11,999 bases of DNA, taken from Lichenicola sp964249915. GTDB taxonomy: Bacteria > Pseudomonadota > Alphaproteobacteria > Acetobacterales > Acetobacteraceae. Made by a program: the position numbers and the translations under genes. Below the pieces are notes generated by a model, which had not been told where the DNA came from, did no database searches, and was given only the letters and a program-made list of their open reading frames with translations. Shown piece by piece: positions 1-6,651 of this stretch. Every line of letters begins with the position of its first letter. Positions within the stretch are counted from its first letter, which is position 1. The stretch covers positions 1 to 11,999 of the forward strand of contig CAXUEL010000092.1 of assembly GCA_964249915.1 (NCBI GenBank), in the 5' to 3' direction.

Positions 1-780
1 CTGCTGCGTGGCGCGTCGCTGCTGCCGCTGCTGCTCGGCCTCGCGACCGTGGTGCTGGCCGGGCAGCGCATGCCGCTGCTGCTGTGCCTGCTCGGGCTGC
101 TCGTGGCCGGCCTGCTGCTGCGCCGGCTGCGTTCCGCCGTGCTGGCGGCGCTGCTGGCGGCGCCGGTGCTGGTGGCGGTGTCGGCGGTGGTGTCGCCGCA
201 CAGCTTCGGGCACCTGGTGACGCTGTTCGGCCGGCAGATGCGCCATTTCGGGCAAAGCCCGTACGGGCTGATCTACGTGCGGGCGCTGTCGATCGGGCTG
301 TCCAACCCGCTGACCGGGCTCGGCTTCGACGGCTTCCGCCATGGCTGCGCCCTGCCCGCCTACTTCCGCGACTGGCCGCCCTGGGGTGCGCCGTCCGGCA
401 GCGGCGGGGGTGCCACGGTCTGCGTCCAGCATGCGCACAACCACTACCTCCAGGCGCTGACCGATTCCGGGGTGCCCGGGCTGCTGCTGTTCTGTGCCAT
501 GGTCGCAAGCTGGCTCGCGGCCCTGGCGCACGGGCTCGCCGACCGGGGCCAGGGCGCGGTGTCGCAGGCCTGGCGGGTCGGGCTGTTCGCGGCGGTGCTG
601 GTGCACGAATGGCCGATCGCCTCGGCCAGCGCGTTCACCAACATGCCGCTGGGGGGCTGGTTCTTCCTGCTGCTGGGGGTGGGGCTGGCCGAGGCCCGGG
701 CGGTGCGGCGTCCCCCTGGCCCGCCGGGCTCGGCCCCCCATATGCAGCGCAACCAGCAGGAGCGGATCGATGGCGGCTGA
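1..780 (+). CDS. O-antigen ligase / polymerase family membrane protein, 3' part (5' end outside window)
   Basis: The frame is open from the first base to TGA at 778-780, so 259 C-terminal residues are visible and the true start lies upstream. Leu/Ala/Val-rich membrane segments come first (visible residues about 7-32, then 34-65). A soluble loop follows with the Wzy_C-type signature: GLGFDGFR (about residues 106-113), then a His-rich HAHNHYLQ (about 144-151) and SGVPGLLLF leading into further membrane helices. This pattern is typical of the WaaL/RfaL and Wzy superfamily, which joins or polymerises polysaccharide chains on the periplasmic side of the inner membrane. Ligase and polymerase cannot be told apart without the missing half. 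Its stop overlaps the next gene's start by 11 bases, suggesting co-transcription with the GTPase gene, although no functional link is evident. Confidence 0.85.
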   Translation: MLRGASLLPLLLGLATVVLAGQRMPLLLCLLGLLVAGLLLRRLRSAVLAALLAAPVLVAVSAVVSPHSFGHLVTLFGRQMRHFGQSPYGLIYVRALSIGLSNPLTGLGFDGFRHGCALPAYFRDWPPWGAPSGSGGGATVCVQHAHNHYLQALTDSGVPGLLLFCAMVASWLAALAHGLADRGQGAVSQAWRVGLFAAVLVHEWPIASASAFTNMPLGGWFFLLLGVGLAEARAVRRPPGPPGSAPHMQRNQQERIDGG

Positions 781-1774
781 CACGGTGACGCAAGGGCGGA
801 CGGGCGAGGCGGAGGCCGCGCTGGTGCCGGTCACGGTGCTGACCGGCTATCTCGGCGCCGGCAAGACCACCCTGCTGAACCACATCCTGACCGCCAACCA
901 CGGCCGCAAGTATGCAGTGGTGATCAACGAGTTCGGGGAGCTGGGGGTGGACAACGACCTCGTCGTCGATGCCGACGAGGAGGTGTTCGAGATGAACAAC
1001 GGCTGCATCTGCTGCACCGTGCGCGGCGACCTGATCCGCATCCTGGGCGCGCTGATGAAGCGGCGCACCCGGTTCGACGGCATCATCGTCGAGACCACGG
1101 GCTTGGCCGACCCGGCGCCGGTGGCGCAGACCTTCTTCGTCGACGAGGGGGTGCGGGCGCGCACCCGTCTCGACGCGGTGGTGACGGTGGTGGACGCCCT
1201 CCACCTGCCGGCGCGGCTGGCGGACAGCGCGGAAGCGCGCACCCAGATCGCGTTCGCCGACGTGATCATCCTGAACAAGACCGACCTGGTGGACGAGGCG
1301 GCGCTGGAGGCGCTGGAGGCGCGGATCCGCGGCATCAACCGCTTCGTGCGGCTGCATCGCGCGGTGCGCGGCAACGTCCGGCTCGACGACGTGCTGGACC
1401 AGGGCGGGTTCGACCTGCAACGCGCGCTCGCGGTGGCGCCGGACTTCCTCGAGAACGACGCGCACGGCCACGACGAGGACGTGAGCAGCCTGTCGTTCGA
1501 GGTGGCCGAGCCGCTCGATCCGGCCAAGTTCCAGAGCTGGATCGGCGCGGTGCTGCAGGAGCAGGGCGGCGACATCCTGCGCTCCAAGGGGATCCTGAGC
1601 TATGCCGGGGAAAGCCGCCGGTTCGCGTTCCAGGCGGTGCACATGATGGCGGACGGCGACTTCATCGGCGCCTGGCCGGAGGGGGCGACGCGGACCTCGC
1701 GGCTGGTGTTCATCGGCCGCAACCTGAACCGGCCGCGGCTGCGGCGCGGCTTCGAGAGCTGCCGCGCCCGATGA
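770..1774 (+). CDS. CobW/COG0523-family GTP-binding metallochaperone
   Basis: 334 aa G3E-family P-loop GTPase. Visible motifs are Walker A GYLGAGKTT (residues 26-34), the COG0523 metal-binding CxCC (C79, C81, C82 in NNGCICC), Walker B-like VETTGLADP (E108), and guanine-specificity NKTD (169-172). A small His cluster (H232, H234) sits before the CobW C-terminal domain, which spans about 238-334 and ends in a FQAVHMM-like strand. Family members insert or allocate metals, often zinc or cobalt, in a GTP-dependent way; which metal is used here is not visible. The ATG at 770 is chosen because AGGAG lies at 758-762, seven bases upstream, and because it directly precedes the P-loop domain; longer upstream frames run inside the previous gene. 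The stop overlaps the WD40 start as ATGA, implying translational coupling. Confidence 0.95.
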   Translation: MAADTVTQGRTGEAEAALVPVTVLTGYLGAGKTTLLNHILTANHGRKYAVVINEFGELGVDNDLVVDADEEVFEMNNGCICCTVRGDLIRILGALMKRRTRFDGIIVETTGLADPAPVAQTFFVDEGVRARTRLDAVVTVVDALHLPARLADSAEARTQIAFADVIILNKTDLVDEAALEALEARIRGINRFVRLHRAVRGNVRLDDVLDQGGFDLQRALAVAPDFLENDAHGHDEDVSSLSFEVAEPLDPAKFQSWIGAVLQEQGGDILRSKGILSYAGESRRFAFQAVHMMADGDFIGAWPEGATRTSRLVFIGRNLNRPRLRRGFESCRAR

Positions 1775-2838
1775 GCGACACGGGCCTCGCGGATCCGGAC
1801 CACCTGCTGCGCACGCGCGGCCGCACCCGGCAGGCGGACGGGCACGTGGTCGGCTGCGTGGTCTCGCGCGACAACGGGGGGGTGGGGTTCGCCACCGGCG
1901 ACGGCGAGGTGCACCTGGCGGCGGCCGGGGCGCCGGAGGACGGCGACTGGCGGCGGATCCAGGTGCACGAGGGCGCGGTGCTGTCGCTGGGCGTCGACAC
2001 GGTCGGCCACGGCTTCCTGACCGGCGGCGACGACAACCGTTTGTGCCGGATCGACGGCATGACCGGAGCGGTGGCGACGCTGGCGACGGCGCGGCGCTGG
2101 GTCGAGCACGTGGCGAGCGTGGTGGACCCGAAGCGGGCCGAGGGTGGCGGGCTGATCGCGTCGGCCTCGGGGAAGCAGGTCGAGCTGCGCGACCCGGCCG
2201 GCACGCTGATCAAGACGCTGGACCACGAGACCACGGTGTCCGGCATCGCCTTCGACGGCAGGGGCAAGCGGGTCGCCGCCTCGCACTACAACGGCGCCTC
2301 GCTCTGGTTCACCGGGGCGAAGTCGGACTCCGCGCGCAGGCTCGCCTGGAAGGGCAGCCACGTCGGCGTCGCCCTGCATCCGGACGGCGAGGCGCTGGTC
2401 ACCGCCATGCAGGAGAACGAGCTGCACGGCTGGCGCCTGCCCGACGGGCACAACATGCGCATGAGCGGCTACCCGCAGAAGACGCTGTCGTTCGGCTTCT
2501 CGCGCAACGGCCGCTGGCTGGCGACCAGCGGCGCGGAGGCGGTGGTGCTGTGGCCGTTCTTCGGCGGCGGCCCGATGGGCAAGGCGCCGACCGAGCTGGC
2601 CGGGGTGCCGGACTCCGTGTGCGTGCGGGTCGCCTTCCACCCGCAGCAGGACATCGTCGCGGCGGGGTTCGCCGACGGCACGGTGCTGATGTCCGACGTC
2701 GGGAGCAAGCGGGTGCTGCCGGCCTGCGCGCCGGGACGAGGCGCGGTGTCGGCGCTGGCGTTCAGCCCGGACGGGAGCCGGCTGGCGTTCGGCACCGAGC
2801 GCGGGTTGCTGGCGGTGCTGGATCTGTCGGCGCGCTGA
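1771..2838 (+). CDS. WD40 repeat beta-propeller protein coupled to the CobW GTPase
   Basis: 355 aa made of degenerate WD40-type repeats over most of its length. Recurrent blades have a buried strand, an SPDG-type turn and a closing strand: FDGRGKRVAASHYNGASLWF, LHPDGEALVTAMQENELHGW, FSRNGRWLATSGAEAVVLW, FHPQQDIVAAGFADGTVLM and FSPDGSRLAFGTERGLLAVL. About seven blades fit the length, giving one closed propeller. There is no signal peptide or membrane segment, so it is probably cytoplasmic and a protein-binding scaffold. It starts four bases inside the end of the CobW-family gene (ATGA) with no clear ribosome site of its own, so translation is probably coupled. From memory, a WD40 gene beside a COG0523 GTPase recurs in alphaproteobacteria, which suggests a partner in metal delivery. 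That role is inference. Confidence 0.9.
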   Translation: MSDTGLADPDHLLRTRGRTRQADGHVVGCVVSRDNGGVGFATGDGEVHLAAAGAPEDGDWRRIQVHEGAVLSLGVDTVGHGFLTGGDDNRLCRIDGMTGAVATLATARRWVEHVASVVDPKRAEGGGLIASASGKQVELRDPAGTLIKTLDHETTVSGIAFDGRGKRVAASHYNGASLWFTGAKSDSARRLAWKGSHVGVALHPDGEALVTAMQENELHGWRLPDGHNMRMSGYPQKTLSFGFSRNGRWLATSGAEAVVLWPFFGGGPMGKAPTELAGVPDSVCVRVAFHPQQDIVAAGFADGTVLMSDVGSKRVLPACAPGRGAVSALAFSPDGSRLAFGTERGLLAVLDLSAR

Positions 2839-3054
2839 ACCGCGGGAAGGTTGACGATGTCGACGACACGGTGTCTCTTTTCTGAGCGTGTTCCAGGCTT
2901 CAGGTAGAGCTTGGGAGTACGATCGATTTAAGATTGCATGTCGAGTGGAACATTCCTTGCGTTTTGCGACACACTATAGGGGCGACGCCTTGCCCCGGAT
3001 GGTGGATCGATAAGCCAGTCGGGCAGGCGCGCCTTTTCCAGCAAGGACGCCGAC
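2839..3054. other. 216-base gap upstream of the DSF synthase gene, more AT-rich than its flanks
   Basis: The gap separates the WD40 stop from rpfF and must hold the rpfF promoter. It is visibly richer in A/T than neighbouring DNA, especially 2911-2980. A TATA-like ACACTATAGG (2971-2980) is the best -10 candidate but has no convincing -35 at the right distance. A short imperfect stem (2893-2899 with 2908-2914) lies near its start. No ORF with coding character was found. A standard ribosome site AAGGA (3043-3047) ends the gap, seven bases before ATG. Confidence 0.5.
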
Positions 3055-4020
3055 ATGACTTTGATCCAGTCGAAAAGAAATTTCGCACTCTCGCCGACCG
3101 CCTCGCTCATGGGAAACCGGGCCATTTCCGCCGATCCGCGTGGGGTCCTCGAAGCGGGTTTCGAGAACCTCGACATCACGCTCGACATCGAGCGCCGCAC
3201 GCTTTGGAACTACATGCGTCCCGCGAACGGGCTGGCCTGCTTCACCATGGAGCTGCTGGGTGACATACGGGCGATGCACGCAGCGGTCCGCGACCTGCAG
3301 GCAACGACCCGGCAGACCGGCGGCAAGACGCTGCAGTATGTCGTAGCCGCGTCGCACATTCCCGGCATCTACAACATGGGCGGCGACCTTGCCTTGTTCG
3401 CGGACAAGATCCGGAACGGCGAGCGATCGGTGCTCGACGCGTATGCACATGCCTGCATCGACCTGGTCTATGCAAACTCGATCGCCTTCGGCCTGCCCTT
3501 GGTCACGATCGGCCTGGTGCAGGGCGACGCGCTGGGCGGTGGCTTCGAATGCGCCTTGTCCTATGACGTGATCATTGCGGAACGCAGCGCCAAGCTCGGC
3601 CTTCCGGAGATCCTGTTCAACCTGTTCCCGGGCATGGGCGCCTACAGCTTCCTGTCGCGCCGGCTCGATCCGGCCCGGGCGGAAAAGATGATCCTGAGCG
3701 GCCGCATCTACACCGCCGAGGAGCTGTTCGAGATGGGCGTGGTCGACGTGCTGGCGGAGGATGGCGACGGCCACTACGCGACGCAGGCCTACATCGAACG
3801 CAACGCGCGCAAGCACAATGCCTATTCCGCGGTCTATGCGGCTCGTCGCCGGGTGAATCCGGTCACGGAGCAGGAACTGCGGGACGTCGTCGACATCTGG
3901 GTGGATGCGGCGTTGAACCTGGAGGCACCGGATCTCCGCAAGATGGAGCGTCTCGCAACGGCACAGGCCAAGCGGGTGCTGGCGGTGACGGGATCCGCGA
4001 GCCAAGTCGCCGCGGAATAA
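3055..4020 (+). CDS. rpfF: RpfF-like DSF (diffusible signal factor) synthase, crotonase family
   Basis: 321 aa enoyl-CoA hydratase/isomerase (crotonase) fold. Family knowledge: RpfF converts 3-hydroxyacyl-ACP to a cis-2-enoyl chain and hydrolyses the thioester, releasing DSF-type fatty acid signals in the cytoplasm. The identification rests on the RpfF-specific core: VAASHIPGIYNMGGDL (about 97-112), QGDALGGGFECALS (156-169) and LPEILFNLFPGMGAYSFLSRR (183-203). The two glutamates E165 and E185 are 20 residues apart, the same spacing as the recalled catalytic pair E141/E161 of Xanthomonas RpfF. The ATG at 3055 has AAGGA seven bases upstream. The protein is about 30 residues longer than the Xanthomonas enzyme (about 289 aa). 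The gene faces an RpfC-like kinase, which strongly supports DSF synthase over a generic crotonase. No rpfB acyl-CoA ligase gene is in the window. Confidence 0.93.
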   Translation: MTLIQSKRNFALSPTASLMGNRAISADPRGVLEAGFENLDITLDIERRTLWNYMRPANGLACFTMELLGDIRAMHAAVRDLQATTRQTGGKTLQYVVAASHIPGIYNMGGDLALFADKIRNGERSVLDAYAHACIDLVYANSIAFGLPLVTIGLVQGDALGGGFECALSYDVIIAERSAKLGLPEILFNLFPGMGAYSFLSRRLDPARAEKMILSGRIYTAEELFEMGVVDVLAEDGDGHYATQAYIERNARKHNAYSAVYAARRRVNPVTEQELRDVVDIWVDAALNLEAPDLRKMERLATAQAKRVLAVTGSASQVAAE

Positions 4021-4048
4021 GAACGGCTGCGATCATGACGGGATACGA

Positions 4049-4091
4049 GGCCGGCAATGTGGACACCATGAGCGTGCTCCACGTGCCGGCC
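4049..4091. terminator. Hairpin between convergent rpfF and rpfC, candidate bidirectional terminator
   Basis: The left arm (4049-4063, starting GGCCGGCA) pairs with the right arm (4078-4091, ending TGCCGGCC). This gives about 14 base pairs with one bulged A, one G-T pair and a 14-base loop. It sits in the 90-base gap between two convergent stop codons, where a terminator is expected. No strong T-run follows on either strand, so efficiency is uncertain. Confidence 0.5.
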
Positions 4092-4110
4092 TTGGTTGAA
4101 GGTCGACCGG

Positions 4111-6651
4111 TCACTGCATGGCACGACCACGCACCGGGATCTCGTTTTCGACACGCTCGATCGCGTTGCTGATCCGCTCGGCGAGCGTCACGCCGTTCTG
4201 GACAAGCGACGCGAGCGGCAGGTTCCGGCATTGACCGCACAGGTCATGCACCACGCTCGCGCCCACGTTGGCCGCAGCGCTCCGCAGCGCATGCGCCCCG
4301 TTGCGGAACGACAGCATGTCGCCGGCTGCGGCGGCCTGCCTGATCTGCGCGCCAAGGACACGAGCCTCCACGATGAAGCCTTCGAGCAGGTCCATGGCGA
4401 AGTCGCGCCCGCCGAGCACTTCGAGTTCGGCCATCACCTGGAGGTCGAGCGGCGCCCGGTTGGCGGAGAACTGCGGATGCGTGCGGATGTCGTAGACGGC
4501 CGAGACAGGCGATGGGACGACGTCCGCTCGCGTGACGAGGTCCTGGATCCGTGCGATCAGGTCGGCCGGAACGACCGGCTTGGTGATGCAGGCGACCATG
4601 CCGGCCTTGAAACAGTCCTCCGCCGTTTCGGGCGTCGCATCCGCGGTCAGGGCCACCAGCGGGACGGCCTCCTGTCCGAGCGACAGGAAGGCGTACTCCT
4701 TCGCCGCGTCCAGCCCGCCCATGACCGGCATGTTGAGGTCGAGCAGCGCCAGGTCGAATCGCCGTTCGGTCAGCGCGATCACCGCGTCCTCGCCGTTCCG
4801 GACCAGGTGCACGCTGTGGCCGGCGCGGTGCAGGATCTTCTCGACCAGCTTCTGGTTGGTCAGGTTGTCGTCGGCGACGAGGATGTGCAGCCTGGCCGAT
4901 CTCGGCGCGACCGGGATGCTCGACGCAGGGGCGGGCGCCGCGGCCGGCAGGATGCAGCGCTGCACGGCATCACGCAGCTCGTCCGGGCTGCAGCTGCTGC
5001 CGACCGTGCTCGTCACCCAGCTACCGAGTCGGCCAGACTCGTCGGGATCGACGTTCGTGGCGACCAGCAGGCGCGCAAGGTCGCCGCTGCGGTCGAGCTC
5101 GGCCAGCCGGTGCGACAGGGTGTCCCGCGAGCCGCGCGTGGGACAATCGAGCACGAGCAGCGTGCCGGACGCGTCGGGAAGAACGTGGTCCAGCCGGGCG
5201 GCCAGGGCTGCGGCATCCGTCACCACGATCAGGGACGTGCACAGCGGACGCAGATGCGCATCCATCGGCGAGTCCCCGACCTGCTCCCGGAAGAACACGA
5301 TGCGCGGCACGATCGCCTCCCTGCCGCTTCCCTCGTCGAAGGCGACGGGACAATCGAGCTCCACCGAGAACGTGCTGCCCTCGCCGGGCACGCTCGTGAC
5401 GTCGATCGTGCCGCCCAGCAGCAGGACCAGGCGCTGCACCGTCGCCAGGCCCAGGCCGGTGCCGCCGAAGCGGTCGACGATGGTGCGGTCGGCCTGGGTG
5501 AAGCTTTCGAAGATCCGACCCAGCGCGTTCCGGCTTATGCCGATCCCGGTGTCGGAGATCTCCATCTTGAGACGAACCCGGTCACCTGTGCCGGGCTGTG
5601 CGGTCACGGCGATCCTGACGTCGCCGGTCTCGGTGAACTTGAGCGCGTTGCTGACGAGGTTCACCAGGATCTCGTGCAGGTGACGGGGGTCGCTCCGCAC
5701 CAGCCGGGGCACGTCGCGCCCGATATGCACGAACAGTCCGATGCCCTTGGCCCGGGCCTGCGGCGCCAGCAGCTGGCGCAGCTTGAGCACGATGCCGCCG
5801 ATGTCGACCGCCGCCAGGCGGACCGGCATCTGGTTCGCCTCGAGCTGGCTGAAGTCCAGGATGCTCGACACCAGCGACATCAGGATGTCCGAGCCGATCC
5901 GCAGCTGTTGCGCGAGCTCGCGCTGCTCCTTGTCCAGCGGGCTGTCCTCCAGCAGCCCGAGACTGCCCAGGATCGCGTTCAGCGGCGTGCGCACGCTGTG
6001 GCTGACGCTGGCCAGGAACATGCTCTTGGCCCGGTCGGCGGCCTCCGCTTCGCGCCGTGCGGCCGACAGCTTGGCGATCAGCGTGGCGCCGTAGCCGGGC
6101 ACGATGATCAGGCCGACCATCAGCCCGAGCCAGAGATAGTGTTCGTGCAGCCAGAACGGCGTGGTGCGGCAGACGATGCCGAAGCCGGCCAGGGCCACGA
6201 CCATGGCGGCGAACAGGAAGCGCAGCCCGAAGCGGAAGCCGTTGCCGAGGATGACCCAGAGATAGATCGGGTAGAGCACGGAGGTGGTGGCGCCTCCTGC
6301 GTGCATCTCCAGCGAGATCATGCCGAAATCGGCGAGCAGGGCCACGACGACGCGGCCCATGACCGGGCGCGGGATCCGCCGGATGTGCAGCAGGAGACAG
6401 GCGGAGAACAGGAGGTAGAGGGCGATGTAGGTCAGCTCGAGCGTCAAGGCCGGCGTGTGGACGCCGATCATGTAGGCGCTGACGACGACGCTGAACCCGA
6501 ACCGGTTCAGGCTCATCTCGAGTTCCGACCGCTTCGCCACCGGGCTGGCAGCCGCCGGATTGGCAGTCGGTGGGCTGGCAGTTGGTAGGCTGGCAGTCGG
6601 CGGGCTGGCAGCCCGCGGGGGCGACCGGCCGATCCTGAAAGCGTTAAACAA
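4111..6651 (-). CDS. rpfC: RpfC-like hybrid sensor histidine kinase (5TM-HisKA-HATPase-pseudoREC-REC-HPt)
   Basis: 846 aa from a TTG start. Order: Pro/Thr/Ala/Ser repeat tail (about 13-37); about five membrane helices (51-195) with WVILGNGFRFG (132-142), close to the WVTIGNGLRYG I recall in Xanthomonas RpfC; HisKA with H218 (SHSVRTPLN); HATPase with N335, DTGIGIS (367-373) and GGTGLGL (396-402); a degenerate receiver (about 448-566); a true receiver with D594/D595, phospho-acceptor D638, T669 and K691; and HPt H787 in AHALRSAAANVGA. RpfC senses DSF, phosphorylates its partner regulator and binds RpfF. The residue after H218 is Ser, not the usual Glu/Asp. The start is uncertain: TTG at 6651 has GAGGA eight bases upstream and overlaps the upstream gene by eight bases; ATG at 6516 (residue 46) is an alternative just before helix 1. 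It is the second gene of a two-gene operon. Confidence 0.93.
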   Translation of the reverse strand: MFNAFRIGRSPPRAASPPTASLPTASPPTANPAAASPVAKRSELEMSLNRFGFSVVVSAYMIGVHTPALTLELTYIALYLLFSACLLLHIRRIPRPVMGRVVVALLADFGMISLEMHAGGATTSVLYPIYLWVILGNGFRFGLRFLFAAMVVALAGFGIVCRTTPFWLHEHYLWLGLMVGLIIVPGYGATLIAKLSAARREAEAADRAKSMFLASVSHSVRTPLNAILGSLGLLEDSPLDKEQRELAQQLRIGSDILMSLVSSILDFSQLEANQMPVRLAAVDIGGIVLKLRQLLAPQARAKGIGLFVHIGRDVPRLVRSDPRHLHEILVNLVSNALKFTETGDVRIAVTAQPGTGDRVRLKMEISDTGIGISRNALGRIFESFTQADRTIVDRFGGTGLGLATVQRLVLLLGGTIDVTSVPGEGSTFSVELDCPVAFDEGSGREAIVPRIVFFREQVGDSPMDAHLRPLCTSLIVVTDAAALAARLDHVLPDASGTLLVLDCPTRGSRDTLSHRLAELDRSGDLARLLVATNVDPDESGRLGSWVTSTVGSSCSPDELRDAVQRCILPAAAPAPASSIPVAPRSARLHILVADDNLTNQKLVEKILHRAGHSVHLVRNGEDAVIALTERRFDLALLDLNMPVMGGLDAAKEYAFLSLGQEAVPLVALTADATPETAEDCFKAGMVACITKPVVPADLIARIQDLVTRADVVPSPVSAVYDIRTHPQFSANRAPLDLQVMAELEVLGGRDFAMDLLEGFIVEARVLGAQIRQAAAAGDMLSFRNGAHALRSAAANVGASVVHDLCGQCRNLPLASLVQNGVTLAERISNAIERVENEIPVRGRAMQ
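6546..6620. repeat. Five 15-bp tandem repeats at the 5' end of the rpfC-like gene
   Basis: On the plus strand TGGCAG recurs at 6546, 6561, 6576, 6591 and 6606, an exact 15-base period, with units close to TGGCAGTCGGCGGGC. Read on the minus strand in frame from the TTG start, each unit encodes five residues resembling PPTAS, just before the first membrane helix. Since 15 is a multiple of three, copy-number change would alter tail length without a frameshift. If translation instead starts at 6516, the repeat lies in the untranslated leader. Confidence 0.9.

Noticed and set aside
2865..2881. GACA-CGG-TGTC followed by a T-rich run as a terminator for the WD40 operon
   Set aside because: The stem is only four base pairs with a three-base loop, too weak to support a call.
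2971..2980. ACACTATAGG as a firm rpfF promoter -10
   Set aside because: No acceptable -35 lies 16-18 bases upstream (TTGCGT at 2957 is only 12 bases away), so only a candidate is noted within the gap.
4096..6588. Long plus-strand open frame (830 codons) opposite the kinase gene
   Set aside because: Its translation is Arg/His/Gln/Asp-rich with no recognisable domain, whereas the minus strand encodes a full hybrid kinase. It is a high-GC shadow frame.
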